From assembly GCF_910596095.1 (NCBI RefSeq), contig NC_056545.1, forward strand, positions 22,715,067-22,779,066: a stretch of 64,000 bases of DNA, written 5' to 3'. Position numbers and translations under genes: made by a program. This stretch comes from Thunnus maccoyii. Its lineage: Eukaryota; Chordata; Actinopteri; Scombriformes; Scombridae. Of the stretch, positions 33,119-45,358 are shown in pieces (position 1 is the first letter of the stretch; every line of letters starts with the position of its first letter). The notes beneath the pieces are model-generated. The model made no database searches. It saw only the letters and a program-made list of their open reading frames with translations, and was not told the DNA's origin.

Positions 33119-33699
33119 ATATCAAGTTTTGTTTTTTTTTGTTTTTTATTTTTTGTTTTTTTGTTTTTGTGGATGTTGGCAGATAGAGGGGGGGTTGCAG
33201 TAGAATAAAACCCATATTATTTTTATATAATGTGGCATTTGTGATGGGATATAAAAACGAAAAACACAAGCATATAATAAAAAATATCACAATACACAGG
33301 AAAATGGCATAAGCTCAAGTTGAAGTAAGCACTCGACACGACGTGTGGTAAAACAAAACGCTCCCAGATGAATTAGGAGTGTTTGAGGACAGGGGTGTTG
33401 TATTTGCAGTGAGTTGGTTTTCCATTTTGGGAGAGAGGGGATCATGGTCTCCCCGGGACCCTCAAACCAACAAAGTGTGTCACCGGCTGGAGACGTGGCA
33501 GCGCCTCCGGTCATATGATTTTACTTCATACACGAACCCCACCCCGTTATTGCCCACCCTGGAAATGTGTTAATAACACAACGCTGAAATGACTGGTTTC
33601 ATCCTCTACGAGATTTTAAAAACTCCTGCAAAATACCCCCTGCACAACTCTGCACAAACACCAGACAGAGTATATAGTGGCGGTGACCACCCAAAACAG

Positions 33700-34300
33700 T
33701 GCCATTTTTAGACGTTTACTGCTGACGTTTACAGCGGCTTCAAATAGCTTCCGTTTCACTCTGGTAGTGATTGGACTGTTCTGTACTTACCCAGGGAGAG
33801 CGAACACATAGTGGTTGAACAAGTCCGACAATCCACACTTCAATGGAGGAACAGCCCAAAGATCGGGCACAAGACAGGCAATATCACCACCACGGAGAGG
33901 ACAGAAACTCTATTCAACGTACAACCTGTCTAAACAATGATCAGAGCCACTTCCAGCGCCAGCATCAGGAAACGCAGACGAAGAAAACAGGTTGGGCCAT
34001 CCGGGAAAAGTTAGCTAACGTTTGGCTAGCCTTAGTCAGCTAATGTCAACGAGCCGACTAGCCGTTTGCTAACTAATGTTATCTCCAGCGTGATTGAGGG
34101 CTTTATAGTGATTAATTCAAACTACATGCTGTTGCTCGTACTAATTTCAGTGGAGCTACAGCGGGTGAGCAGCTAACTGAGCAGGCCGACAGTTGGGGGG
34201 AGAAACCAGCCGTTAACTTAACGTTAGCCAGTCGGCTAGCTGACGCTGCGTGACAGTTGTCGCTGGTGGTGCTTTGACATATCGGGGATTGACCTTGTGC
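33700..34300 (+). promoter_or_regulatory. nufip2: CpG-rich promoter and first exon of nufip2
   Basis: CpG-dense interval spanning the start codon and the first part of intron 1, set in AT-rich surroundings. Typical of a broad CpG promoter. The transcription start is not resolved. Confidence 0.55.
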
Positions 34301-37300
34301 GCCGGTTTCACCAATTTTTCCTCTGCAAATGCAACTAAATCATTTTTTAAAACCGCCCGTAGTGTCATCGTGTGCTGCGAACGTACTAACTGTTACATGT
34401 GCATGGCTGTTTCGCCGCCAGTAGTTGCAGATGTGTGTAATTCATTTCAGCATGCTTGTGTCCAGTTCAGGAAAAACGAGCCGGCTCCCGAGCTGCCATT
34501 TCCTGTCGGCCATGTTACAACATCCCTGCGAGCTAATGCTATAGTTATATGGCTGGTTAGGGTTTTTTTTTGTACAGCCACGGTACTTTGTCGTCCATTT
34601 GCCTACTTGGGTTGCTGCTAGTGTGCGGTAGCTATCTTGTGGCACACCCAGCTACCGGTGCCAGGATGTGTTAACGCCTAACAAGCTGCTGGTTAGTTGA
34701 CATTAGCTAACGCTAGCCATCCCCTGACAGGCCTGTTGCATGTTTTTCCAGTCAACATGAAGCCACGCAGCAACTAGATGGCCATTTGATAAAAAACATA
34801 TTTTGCTGCGGCTGAACAGACACTGTAACCATCGTCGCTACGTTTGCTAGCAGCTGTAGTGACATGTTTGTTTGCTATGAAGTGAGAAACTGTCCCCGCT
34901 GTGTGCAGAAGCTTGTGTGAGTGTGTCTACAGACATGAGGGGCAGCACCATTGAATGGGAAGCCCCACGTTGACACAGCACTTCCCATGCCTCCATGCAA
35001 TGCATAGACCTATTTATGGTTCACTGCCAGTCAAATGTATTTCACAAATGCTGCTGTGAACCATCCAACAAGGCTATTTAATGTCATATCAGATATTCTC
35101 AAGATAGTTAATCAGCCAACAGTCCAGCATGCATATGACAGTTGTGAATCATATCACATGTTTATAACCACCCACTCAGCTGATCCCAGAATGGAGATAC
35201 TGTAGTTAGGGCAACACCATGAGCATAAACTAGCAGTAGTATAATATTTTCTCCTATGATTAGATACTTGTCCTGTCTGTCTCACTGTTTAGGATACAAG
35301 TTGATGGACAATATTAACTCACATTTGATAACTATGTTAACTATGAACAGAATAAATTGATTCCTTTCAAACTTGTTTTTGGGGTTTGCAAATGAAACAG
35401 CAGTTTAATTCTACGTGGATAGCAGAGACATTTTTAATGCTTGATGCGTCTTTATCGTTTTTCAGGCTCTATGACTTCATGGTCCTGCTTTGCTTATCAT
35501 TGCATCATGGATACAATACCAAACCTTTTACATAGTACCCCAGAATATTTTATGTAAAATCCTTGGATAAATATATTTACCGTAGGGGGTAGGGAAGGGA
35601 AGGGAGGGGAGGGAAGGGAGGGGCATTGTTCTGGCAGTCGAAGCAGTGTTTCTATTATTGCAGTATAAACTGATTTTGTTTCCCCTTTCAGGCAATAAAA
35701 AAGTAAACATCAGTGAAGAGGAGGGGGAGAAGAATACACATCTGTCTGATACTGTTGGCATGTCGCATCCCCCCAACAGCAATAGTAACAGACACATAAG
35801 TAATACAAATGTGAAGCAGAAGTCGACGCAAAAGCTGTACACGACTGTTCCAAAAGTGAGCAGCAAAGGATTGGACCATAAGAAGAATATGGACCTTAAA
35901 AATGACAAGGAAAAGGCCTTGGATTTGAATAATCATGAAGGCCAGCCTTTGGATAAGAAAGACTCTGTGTTGCTTCAAAATGGCGTTGATTTTGGAAACT
36001 GTGGCTTAATTACAAATGGCTATTCTAGCAAGGACAATGATGGCAGTGGCTCCGAAGGTGGATATACTACTCCGAAGAAACGCAAGGCCAGATGTAACAA
36101 CGTCAAGAACACTGATAATGTGATAAGAGAAAAGGAGACAGACATGCAGCAGGGCAACACTACACAGGAGCCTGGGGCTTTTAATCTTGAGACAACTGAG
36201 AAGGGAGTGACTTCCAGACTTGATGGCTTTAGAGCCGCCCATAAAGTCGAAGCTCAGTCAGCAGCTAGACGGGCTGTTGCCTCAGATGCTTCAGTGGGTG
36301 AATCTCAGAGGAAAAACTCTGATGGAAAAACAGTTGGCACCTTTGGTAAAAAGACTGAGGAAAGGCACAAAGCCAAGCTTTCCTCACCTTCAAAAGAGGA
36401 CTCATGGACTTTGTTCAAGCCCCCTCCAGTATTTCCTGTGGACAATAGCAGTGCTAAAATTGTTCCCAAGATCAGTTATGCAAGTAAAGTAAAAGAGAAC
36501 CTCAACAAAGTAGCTCAAGGTGGAGGTGAGGCACTGCCTCCACCAGTGAGACTGTCACAGGTCCCTATGTCTGCTATGAAAACTATCACCTCAGCTAGCT
36601 TTACTAATGGTCCTGTTTCTGGAAATGGAAACGGCTGCCCATCAGTGGGTACTTTCTTTGCTCCTGCTGCTAGTAGTATTCCACCAGCCCCACCTATCCC
36701 AAGTGGCGAGAATGTAGCATCACCTTTGGAAAGTAACTGTAGCTCTACAACCAGTCCTGTAGATGGAGAAGCATATGAGCTTAGAAAGTGTACTCTTTTA
36801 ATTTACCCTTTAAATATGCAACCTGTGCTCCCTAGTGCTCGTCACCTTGACCCACCGGCTGCTCAGACAAATCAGAAAGCCTTGGTAGACATCTTCCAGA
36901 ATCCGTGGGGGCTTTCCTTCATCAATGAGCCCAATTTGCGGCCAGAGGGAGGAAGTGGCCAGGTGCCCGCAGAGGACAAAACTACTGTGGTCACACCTCA
37001 AAGCGATAGTCAGGCTGTCGCAGCCAAGGCTGCCCAGCCCTGCTTTGAAGCTAGCCCGTCTTTCTTACAGCCAGGCACGTTGGCTCAAGACCCCGAGAAA
37101 AGGACTTGCGTCCCTTGCGATGCGTCTAATGCTTGTTCTCCTGCTTGTGTGATGAGTGAGGAGGAGGACAAGCTGCAGCCATGTGGCCAGGAAAAGACAA
37201 AAGCTGAGGCTAAGAGTGCAGGTTCTGCTGTGTCTGCCCCCAGTAAAGACAACGGTGCTAAGCCTGCACAGGGCCAGATAACCACAGTGTTGTTTGGCTC

Positions 37301-38398
37301 ATCTAAAGAACAGGCCCACTCTAAAGACATTGGCAGAAGGTGTAGCTCGGGGTCCTTTGATGTTAAAGCTGCTGTCACTTATCACACTAAAGGTAACTTT
37401 GATTAATGATCTACTCAATTTATCAAATTATTTGTATAACCGTTAAGCTCTGTCAAGTCTCCAGAGAGACCAATTGATGAAACAGTAAGTTCAAAAAATC
37501 TGCATTGCATTTCCTGAAAGTGTGTTTCACCATCTATGAATACTGAACTAACATGTTTTTTTTCCCTCATCAGAAATGGAATTCATTTACAACTTGCAAA
37601 AACAAGGTAAACTAAAGTTGTTACTTTTTCTCTATTTATTGTTACATACGGGTCACTTCACATCGTTCATGATGGTGAGAGATCCTCAGAGCCGGACCAG
37701 CAGTCATATTCATAAATGTGCAGCACTAGTTCACAAGCACATCAGTGTTTTGGTCGTGATCCAAAAGGAATGCAGTTGTGGAGAAACAGAAGAGCTTTTT
37801 TGTTTGTTTCTCACTTCAATTAAATTAAAATGACTGAGTGTGACTTACTGCTAATGGATGGTCCTCTGGTGGTACAGTCATTAGCCCAATGATGTTTGGG
37901 GCTACATTCACTAAATATCCAACCACAAGCTAGTCACACGATACCCCAGGGCTGGGCGTGGTAAATACTCGTGCCAATACCATAACTACTTTTGTCGATA
38001 CATGTTTTTTGTTTTTTACTTAAAGAAAAGAAGCCAAAGTTCTCAAATGTTATACGCTGTCTAAACAAAAGTAGTTAAAACTGGCAACATTTTGATTTAA
38101 ATCAGAAACTATCTGATTCGAGATCTAGTAAAAAAAGAATATTTTTCCATTTTGAGGTTAATTACTACTATGGATACCATAATCTACTGTAAATTCTTGA
38201 GGCTAATACATTTGCTAGTTTTGCAACTGAGTTTTGTAATGCGTTATGTGCATCTATTTCAGTCACAAATATCTTTACGTCATTGAGACTGATATCATGT
38301 TAAATAATCTAACCCTGTGCCTCCTGTTCTCTCCCTCTGCTCTAGATCCAAAAAGAGTAGTGGTTTATGATGTGACCAAGGATGGACCTGATCAGTGA
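33843..38398 (+). CDS. nufip2: nufip2, FMR1-interacting protein 2 (complete, 4 exons)
   Basis: RNA-binding partner of FMRP, found on polyribosomes and in stress granules in mammals. Exons: 33843-33990, 35692-37392, 37574-37606, 38346-38398; introns all phase 1; 644 aa. Exon 1 ends QRQHQETQTKKTG, matching the mammalian QHQETPKKKTG. The large exon 2 carries the most conserved blocks: DGSGSEGGYTTPKKRKAR (about 166-183, a basic nuclear-signal-like patch) and KEDSWTLFKPPPVFPVDNSS (about 286-305) followed by KIVPKISYASKVKENLNK. Later DIFQNPWGLSFINEP is also recognisable. Exons 3-4 give EMEFIYNLQKQ and DPKRVVVYDVTKDGPDQ, matching the mammalian C-terminus. The His/Gln-rich N-terminal tract of mammals is reduced to QYHHH. 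No enzymatic domain; mostly predicted disordered. Confidence 0.95.
33991..35691 (+). other. nufip2: nufip2 intron 1
   Basis: Phase 1 intron with donor gttggg (non-optimal) and acceptor cccctttcag. The 5' part is CpG-rich, and the frames open there (for example 34250-34621) are a by-product of that composition. A G-rich tract lies near the 3' end. Confidence 0.7.
35584..35623 (+). repeat. G-rich purine tract, quadruplex candidate
   Basis: Repeated GGGA/GGGGA units give at least eight G3+ runs in 40 bases, about 70 bases upstream of the nufip2 exon 2 acceptor, on the transcribed-sense strand. Confidence 0.75.
37947..38010. mobile_element. Possible MITE terminal fragment in nufip2 intron 3
   Basis: Starts cagggctgggcg, resembling hAT MITE ends elsewhere in the window. 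No matching opposite end found, so this is tentative. Confidence 0.3.
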
Positions 38399-39020
38399 GG
38401 TAGATGGTCTACAGTACTTACCTACTTCTCTTCTGGGTGCTGCGGTTATCTGCCTTGGAAATCATAAATCCTGTCGGATAGATAAAGTGACAACTGTGAA
38501 AACATTGATAGTTTAGCATGACAGATTTTCCTTGGAATCTCGGGTGGAATAACAGACTTCGTTGGGGGCATCAGACAAAAAAAAAAAAAAACACACTTAC
38601 ACATACACACACACACACTCTGGAGGGATGTTAAAGGAGTGGATTGGTGCCTCTTCAATGTGATGAATGGACACTTGCAACTTTTGGGCTGTGACAGTCA
38701 TTTCACGGCTCCGTAGGGATGATGTTCGGGAGTTCAACAAAAAGAAGGTGTCATAAACTGCACCTGCTAAGCCTTTATCCTGTTGAACTGTGGCAGCCGT
38801 CGGTCTAACTATGGGATGCCTCAGTCATTTTCTTTCTTCACGCATTCAAATGAGTTCATTGTAGATATGTTAGACGTTATACATACACATCTGTGTGCAA
38901 GCTTGAATTCATCGTGAACGAAAGGAGAACACACTTTTGAAAAGAATGCCTTGAAGTCGTGGAATAAAGATCTTCGGAGTCCTGTTAAACTGTAAGTTAA
39001 GTGGAAGCTCGTAGGTAAGG

Positions 39021-39038
39021 CCCCCCCCCCCCCCCCCC
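39021..39038. repeat. Poly-C run, 18 bases
   Basis: Uninterrupted C run in the presumed nufip2 3'UTR. Confidence 0.95.
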
Positions 39039-41140
39039 TTATCCAGGAAGGGAGAACCTTGTCTTAAATCCATAGGGGCAAAATCAAGAGCCCAGAAATT
39101 AAATGCTTGTTGGGTTTTTTTTCTTTTTTTTTCTTTTTATACTGTTTTCGTCTGACCTAACGCGAGTGTTATCTGCACTGCAGTACGACCCCAGAGCACA
39201 GGTACAGAAGTGCCCAATTTGAAGGAAAGCCACGCCCCTTCATTACATAGTTTATTACAGGTGTGTGAAAGATATTAAAACCAGGTCTCCGTTAAATCTC
39301 AAAAAGCTTTTCATACATTTCATGTAGATTGTTATGAGGTCAGCACAGACTGTTCTTCAATTCAGATTCATTTACCTGCTAAAATATGAATCCTATGTTT
39401 AGGAGTAAACTGAGTGACTAACTGTAAAGCAAGACATGGCTTCCAATAAGGTCTTTGTGCTCTTTGTTCAAGCAGCAAGGCTCAAGATGTCCGTACAGAT
39501 TATTTTGCCTGCATTTCTGTTGAAAGGAAAAAAAAAAAAAAGGTTCAATTCCTCTTGTCAAAGGAACGTGTGTTGCATTTTTACAACTTTGTTTTTGTTT
39601 TGTTTTGTTTTCTGACTCAGCATTTTTACTTTTCTGTCATATGGCATTTTATTTCTTGCATGTTTACTGGTGGAAAATGAATGAGTCAGACGTCACTGTT
39701 CATCGCCACACAAAGATAACAAACACAACAATCGCAATACTAATCTAGGGTCCCCGACTAGCCACTTTGTCAAACTGTGTTGAAATGTGAAGATGAGTTG
39801 TACTATTATGTTTGTGTTGTGGGTAACATTTTGCAAATCAGTGTGCAATAACACCGTGTGATCCATACAGTGTGTGAAATGGGTTATATGGAGCTACAGA
39901 AATCATCACCCAAGATGCTGGTGCGGCCTGCAGTTCATTATGTTCGTTCACAAAAAAAAAAAAAATGTTAAAGGTGTGTTTTTATTTCCATTTGTTGCAC
40001 AAACCCCTTTTTGCAAACTTTCACGTGGTTGGTGCAAAACAAGCTCACGGTGAAAGATCTAATTAAGTCTAGGGAGCCCAAATTTAGCTAACTGCTAACT
40101 GGCCAGCTGTGACATCACTTTCTTTACCATCTCCAAATCAGGATTGGTTTATTCAACATAACGAAGGAAACTCCAGGTTTCTTTTCTCTAGAAGATATGA
40201 TTTGGTTAATGTGTGGATTAATAGCACTTTATGTAAACTAATTGCTTTTATCTTTTAATTACTAGAGAGATCTATATGTACTGACAAGAAATACTCCTTG
40301 AAAGAATGGCTCTGGGCTGTTACTTTTCAGAAAAAAAAAATAAGTTGATAAATACAGAATTATTAAATGTAACTCAGGTAGTGTTGATAAAGCCATGACT
40401 ATGTTAAATATTGTTTTTTGCCAAACGGCCCCTGTCATGTTCTCAAATTGGAATTGAAGTCTTATTATAGAGTCTCATATGTTTGTGACTAAACACCAAA
40501 TAATTAGTTTTGAGGAAACTGTTGTGGCATGCAAGGTGCTGTCATTGATCATTTTGGGCTCTAAACATATGACGTTTCCTGTTTATTATCACCCTCTTTT
40601 TAAAAAAAAAAACAAACAAAAAAAAAGCACATTGCTCCATGCGCTGTTTTCTCTGTAAGCTAGACTGTAACCTTCTTGCAATCTGTAAATGGTTCATTTT
40701 CTCCCTCATGTGTTCATAGTGAAGCACCTCTTGATTTATAATTTCTGAACGTCAGGTGGGGTAGCTACAATCCGGGCATGAGCTTTTCAAGTACACTTCT
40801 TTCCACTGTGTCCTGATTAGGCAGCGCTGCAGCGTGCACTCGTACGCAGAGAGGGAACGTCGTAACTGCAGCCGTGTTTTTTTTTTTTTCTTTTGTTCTT
40901 TTTTTTTTTTTTTAATTTTGTTTGTGTGTGTGTGTGTTTGTGTATACAAGTTGTCTTGACATTTTAACTTTCTGTGTCTAATCTCAGCTGTCTGGTATTT
41001 TTAAAATGCTTTGTTTTGGCTTCCATTGTGCATCATGTGACTGATGAGTGAATCATCAGATGCTGCCGTCTGAATGAGAACAGTTGTGCCGTATCTGGTC
41101 GATGAGGAAGCAAGCTCGTTTGAGGGGATGTTAGACTGAC

Positions 41141-41151
41141 GGTGTGGGTGT

Positions 41152-41189
<38 letters not shown>
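41141..41189. repeat. (GT)n microsatellite
   Basis: Near-perfect GT run in the presumed nufip2 3'UTR. Confidence 0.95.
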
Positions 41190-41190
<1 letters not shown>

Positions 41191-41853
41191 TGAGCTTGTG
41201 GAAATTGACATTTAATCCGGCATAAAGTTTCACAAAACTCTCAATTTAATTTCCTCCAATTGCCCATAATCCATAGACAAAGTGACATAATCAGGTTCCC
41301 ATATGGTGAATGCCAAATCAAGGCTGAAAGTGTTATCAGCGGGCAGTGATGCATCTTTAGGCTTCTAAATGTAAAACAGGGTGATCAAAACGAGTAGTAA
41401 GAGATGTTACTGTAGTCTTACGATGAATACCTTTTTGTCTTTGTTTTTTTTTTTTATTATTTTGTCTTGTATTATTAAGAGGATGGTCCTGGTACAGGGA
41501 AATGAGATCTATCCTCCTACCCCGAGGCTCCTCTTTCAAGCACTTAATACAGCAAAAGGCTATGTTGAATATGCATTTATAAAGAGTAAAACTATTAGCA
41601 TTGTAGCCTGCAAACCAAAAACAGGTTCTTGAAGCTGAGTATATGGTAAATCAGTGATTGGGGAGGGGGAGGGGGGTAAGGAGGGAGGGAGGGGGGGGGT
41701 TTGAGTGACTGACTCTCGGTGTGCTTCGCGTTGAGAAAGAAAAAAGCCTGATCATGTGGAGTTTATGTCTCCACCCCTCAGGATGTGCAATCACCTCAAG
41801 GATGCTGATGCAGGCTTCCAGGCTGCGAGTGACGAGTTCGGCCTCGTCGTTTT

Positions 41854-41862
41854 GTGGGTGTG

Positions 41863-41895
<33 letters not shown>

Positions 41896-41896
41896 A
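41854..41896. repeat. (GT)n microsatellite
   Basis: Second GT run in the presumed nufip2 3'UTR. Confidence 0.95.
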
Positions 41897-42581
41897 GCGA
41901 GTTCTTCCTATTATATGCAAGTTCCTTGTATATTTCAACCCCCTCCCCCTGTTGTTTCATGTTCAGGTGCCTGTGTGAGAAAAAAAAAACAAACTTTTAC
42001 AGCAATTTTGATTGTTTAAAATCTGCTTCCAGCATATATCCGTGCCATTTTTGTTCTTTTTTTTTTTTTCTTTTTTTCTTTTTTTTGTAACATTTGCAAT
42101 GCTGTTTAAGTTTTCTTACAGCTAATCCTAATTTCTTCTGTTTAAGTGACATGGACGCAGCTGAAAGCGACGAGCATTTTATGTTTTGTTTTGTTTTGGT
42201 TGTTTTTTTGTTTTTTTTTAGTAGGTTTTGAAATTTTCATTGGCTTGTGTAAAGAATTGTGTGACCTAAAGCCAAAATCAGTTTGAATGGGACGGATGAC
42301 AACTGCTTGCTGGTTTATACTGATGGCAGTCCATTGTCAAGTTAATGTCTGAAGTAGCACATAATTAATTTGAACTGATTTAACAAATTAATATTTTAAC
42401 ATATGTTTTAAAAAAAAAAAAAAGTTTTTATTTTTGTTTATGTTTTGAATTATAACCTAATTTATCCATAGATGCACAAGTAGGATGAGACTAAAAGGAA
42501 TAAATGATACAGAGAATCACGATGTCTCCACTTTTTGAGTTATAGATGATTTAGTTATTGATTAAGGCTGATGTAGACCTA

Positions 42582-42582
<1 letters not shown>

Positions 42583-42613
<31 letters not shown>
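42583..42613. repeat. Poly-C run, 31 bases
   Basis: Uninterrupted run of 31 C. Length may be unreliable if it comes from assembly of a homopolymer. Confidence 0.9.
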
Positions 42614-42895
42614 ATGTTAATATATTTGAAGTTGCTCTTTTCCAGCAGATTTTATACAAATTACTTTAACGTGTTTCTTCAAATAGTTGTGATGGAGTAA
42701 TGAGCATTGAAATACACTGCATCCAGAGTTCCTCTTAATATATTTTTTATTTGTAGTGTTGTTGATCATGTTGTGAGGGGGAGGGAGGTATTAACGTGCA
42801 GTTCAACAACTCTGAATCTGCTTTCGCCAAAGGTACACTACTCAGATATTCAGCTACTGAATGCAGACGCAAGGGGGGCAGGGGGATGTTGTTGT

Positions 42896-42930
<35 letters not shown>
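42896..42930. repeat. (GAT)n trinucleotide repeat
   Basis: Tandem GAT/ATG repeat of about 35 bp following a short GTT run. Confidence 0.95.
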
Positions 42931-43700
42931 TCATAACCAGCTTCCTGACATCGCGCTGGGTTTGGAGGAGTTTCTAGTGAAGAGAAGTCACTACTGTAGC
43001 AGCTGAATGTCACGTTGAGCGTGTTATACGATGTGTGTGTGTGAGAGAGGAGAAATCTAAAAGATAAAACACCGAAAGTGCTGCTTCTTCATCCAGTAAT
43101 CAATAGTCTGTAATGGGAAATGCTGGACTTGGTGTTTGTGGTCGACTTTAAAAAAAAAAAAAAAAAACTGTCCCTCCTTTTAAACTGTCATTGCCTCTTG
43201 TGGAAATGTTTTAATTTAGGGGGCTATTTTTGTTTTTTTGTTTTTTTTTTTGTTTTATCAATGACACCTGAGAGGTACAGTGTTTCTGATCCCACGCAAG
43301 GAGTCAAGTAAACGGGCAACATGTGTCTTTGCAGGATTCTGTACCAACGGTCATGAAAAGAGGTGATGTGTTGTGCCGAGTCATCTTTGTTTTGTTTCTC
43401 TGTGTCATCTCAAATGGCTGTTGTGCTTGTTGATGCTTTTTTTTTTTTTTTTCTTCGTCTGCTCCTCCTTCTATCACTTTTACACCTCTTGCCCCCCCTA
43501 AAATATGAGGCAATAGTGTTTCTTTCTCAAATGTCTTACAGGTTGACATTTAAGTTTTTAAGTGAGCAGTCTGGTTATTTAATTTTTTGTTTTGAATTTA
43601 ACAAGTGTCACATTACAATGTTCTTTTTTTTTCAAAGCATGATAATAACCCTCAAATTCCAAACAATGTAATAGATTCAATAAAAAAAAAAAAAACCTCC

Positions 43701-44522
43701 AGTGTTCACAATTTTAGTTTCCATTAAAATGTCAAATTTTCATGAAGAATTCAGTGTTTTTTATGTGTCTCTGTTACTGATATTCCTGCTGTCTGATGTT
43801 GGTTGTGCTGGGAAAGTTGTCACATGCTTGCAGCACAGTGATCTCACCGATTCTCTTCATCTACCGACAGCGTGCTGGCAGCTGTGGCAAATCATCTTTA
43901 TAACGTGTATTACTTCCAATAAGTGGAAAAACATAAATCTCTTACATTCACACATTTAGCTCAGGGCAGAAATGAGCTGCAAGGCAGAAGGTGAACACTC
44001 GTTTTTCGTGTACACTTGTGTGCACCGTTAGCACCTTTTCCCAGATATACTGTCTGATAATGTAAGTATAATAAGTATTTAAGAACACAAAAATAACAAA
44101 GTCTTCAAGAAAAAACCCTCAAGATCAAGTAATAAAGCAGGAGCCACCTTAAGACCTGCATCATGTTGGTTGATATTGTGCTTCAGCAGTGCATATTTCC
44201 AAATAGATTTTTCAATTAAGTTAGTACAAACCACTTTAGACATACATGCCTGGGGCTTTTTAGGGCTCTGGAGTTCTGGGGCCCTGGGGCAGTTACACTC
44301 ATTGCCTGGTCGGTAATTCAGCCCTGACATTTATGATTATCAATGATAAATATGTAACAGTAGAATCTTAACTATGCAAAGAGGAGCTCGTGTTGCATAC
44401 TAATTTCTTTAGTGTCTTCATTTTTAATTTGGCAGGAAGTGTGGTTTCAAAAGACATAATGTCAAACATAACCCAGATCATTCGTCGGGTCTCACTGAGG
44501 AAAATGTTTGGGTAGTGCTGGG
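43701..44522. other. Intergenic spacer
   Basis: Nothing recognised; frames here lack coding character. Confidence 0.5.
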
Positions 44523-45358
44523 CAGTAGTGGAGGAAGTATTCAGATCCTTTACTTAAGTAAAATCACCATTACAGCAATGTAAAATTACTCCATTACAAG
44601 TAAAAGTCCTGCATGAAAAGTCCCTCTTAAGTAAAAGTATATGAGTATTAGCAGCAAAATGTATTGCAGTAAAAGTAGCGGTTTGGTCCCTCTGACTGAT
44701 ATAGTATTACATATGACATCATTAGATTATTAATACTGAAGCATCAGTGTTAGAGCAGCATGTTACTGTTGTAGCTACTGGAGGTGGAGTTGGTTTCAAC
44801 TACTTTATATACAGTTAGCTAGTTTAGTCCAACATAGGGGTCAGGCCCCTCCAAAGGGTCACCAGATAAATCTGAGGGGTCGTGAGATGATGAATGGGAG
44901 AGGAAAGAAGAAAAAACAAAGTTCTGATTCACTCATGTTTTTAGTTTTTGGACTGTGGACTGCGGTTTTTGCTTTGTTTTGTGACATTTTTAATATATAA
45001 TTGTATCTCTTTTGAGGTTGAACAGTTAAAATGAAACCATGTGAGAAATTTAGAGGGAAAAATCATTTGGTGGAGCTGTTAACAACTCATAGACATCTGA
45101 AATGTGACCCCACGACAAGCCAAAAAGGTTGTAAACCACTGGTTTCATCTTTAACAATGTATTGTATGTTAAAAGCTTGTTATATTATCCATTGTGTCAA
45201 ATCTTCATCATTCATGTACAGAAAGTACAATATTTCCCTCTGAAATGTAGTGGAGTGGACATATAAGGTAGCATAAAATGAAAATACTCAAGTAAAGTAC
45301 AAGTACCTGAAAATTGTACTTAACTTGAGTAAATGCACTTAATTACTTTCCACCACTG
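44523..45358. mobile_element. MITE with CAGTGGTGG-type ends
   Basis: Inverted ends cagtagtggaggaagta and ttactttccaccactg enclose 836 bp. The outer parts carry the aagtaaaagt/acttgagtaaatg sequence typical of this abundant fish element. The flanking octamers (gtgctggg, gtggtgac) agree only weakly, so no target duplication is claimed. The interior is interrupted by another element. Confidence 0.7.
44820..45141. mobile_element. Second MITE apparently nested in the 44523 element
   Basis: Starts tagtttagtccaacatagg and ends aaaggttgtaaaccactg, which are inverted relatives of a CAGTGGTTCCCAACCT-type end. Body includes ggtcaggcccctccaaag. It splits the outer element in two. Confidence 0.6.

Larger units (their letters stand above)
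38399..43700 (+). other. nufip2: Probable long nufip2 3'UTR
   Basis: After the nufip2 stop there is about 5.3 kb of T-rich sequence with no coding potential. It carries several AATAAA signals (for example near 38962, 42495 and 43679); the last is followed by a run of A. Mammalian NUFIP2 also has a multi-kilobase 3'UTR. Contains poly-C, GT and GAT tracts listed separately. The true end could be earlier. Confidence 0.5.

Noticed and set aside
34250-34621. 123-codon frame in nufip2 intron 1
   Set aside because: CpG-rich intron sequence; no family resemblance and no splice sites linking it to nufip2.
43363-43671. 102-codon frame with a long Phe run
   Set aside because: Driven by a poly-T tract in the presumed nufip2 3'UTR.
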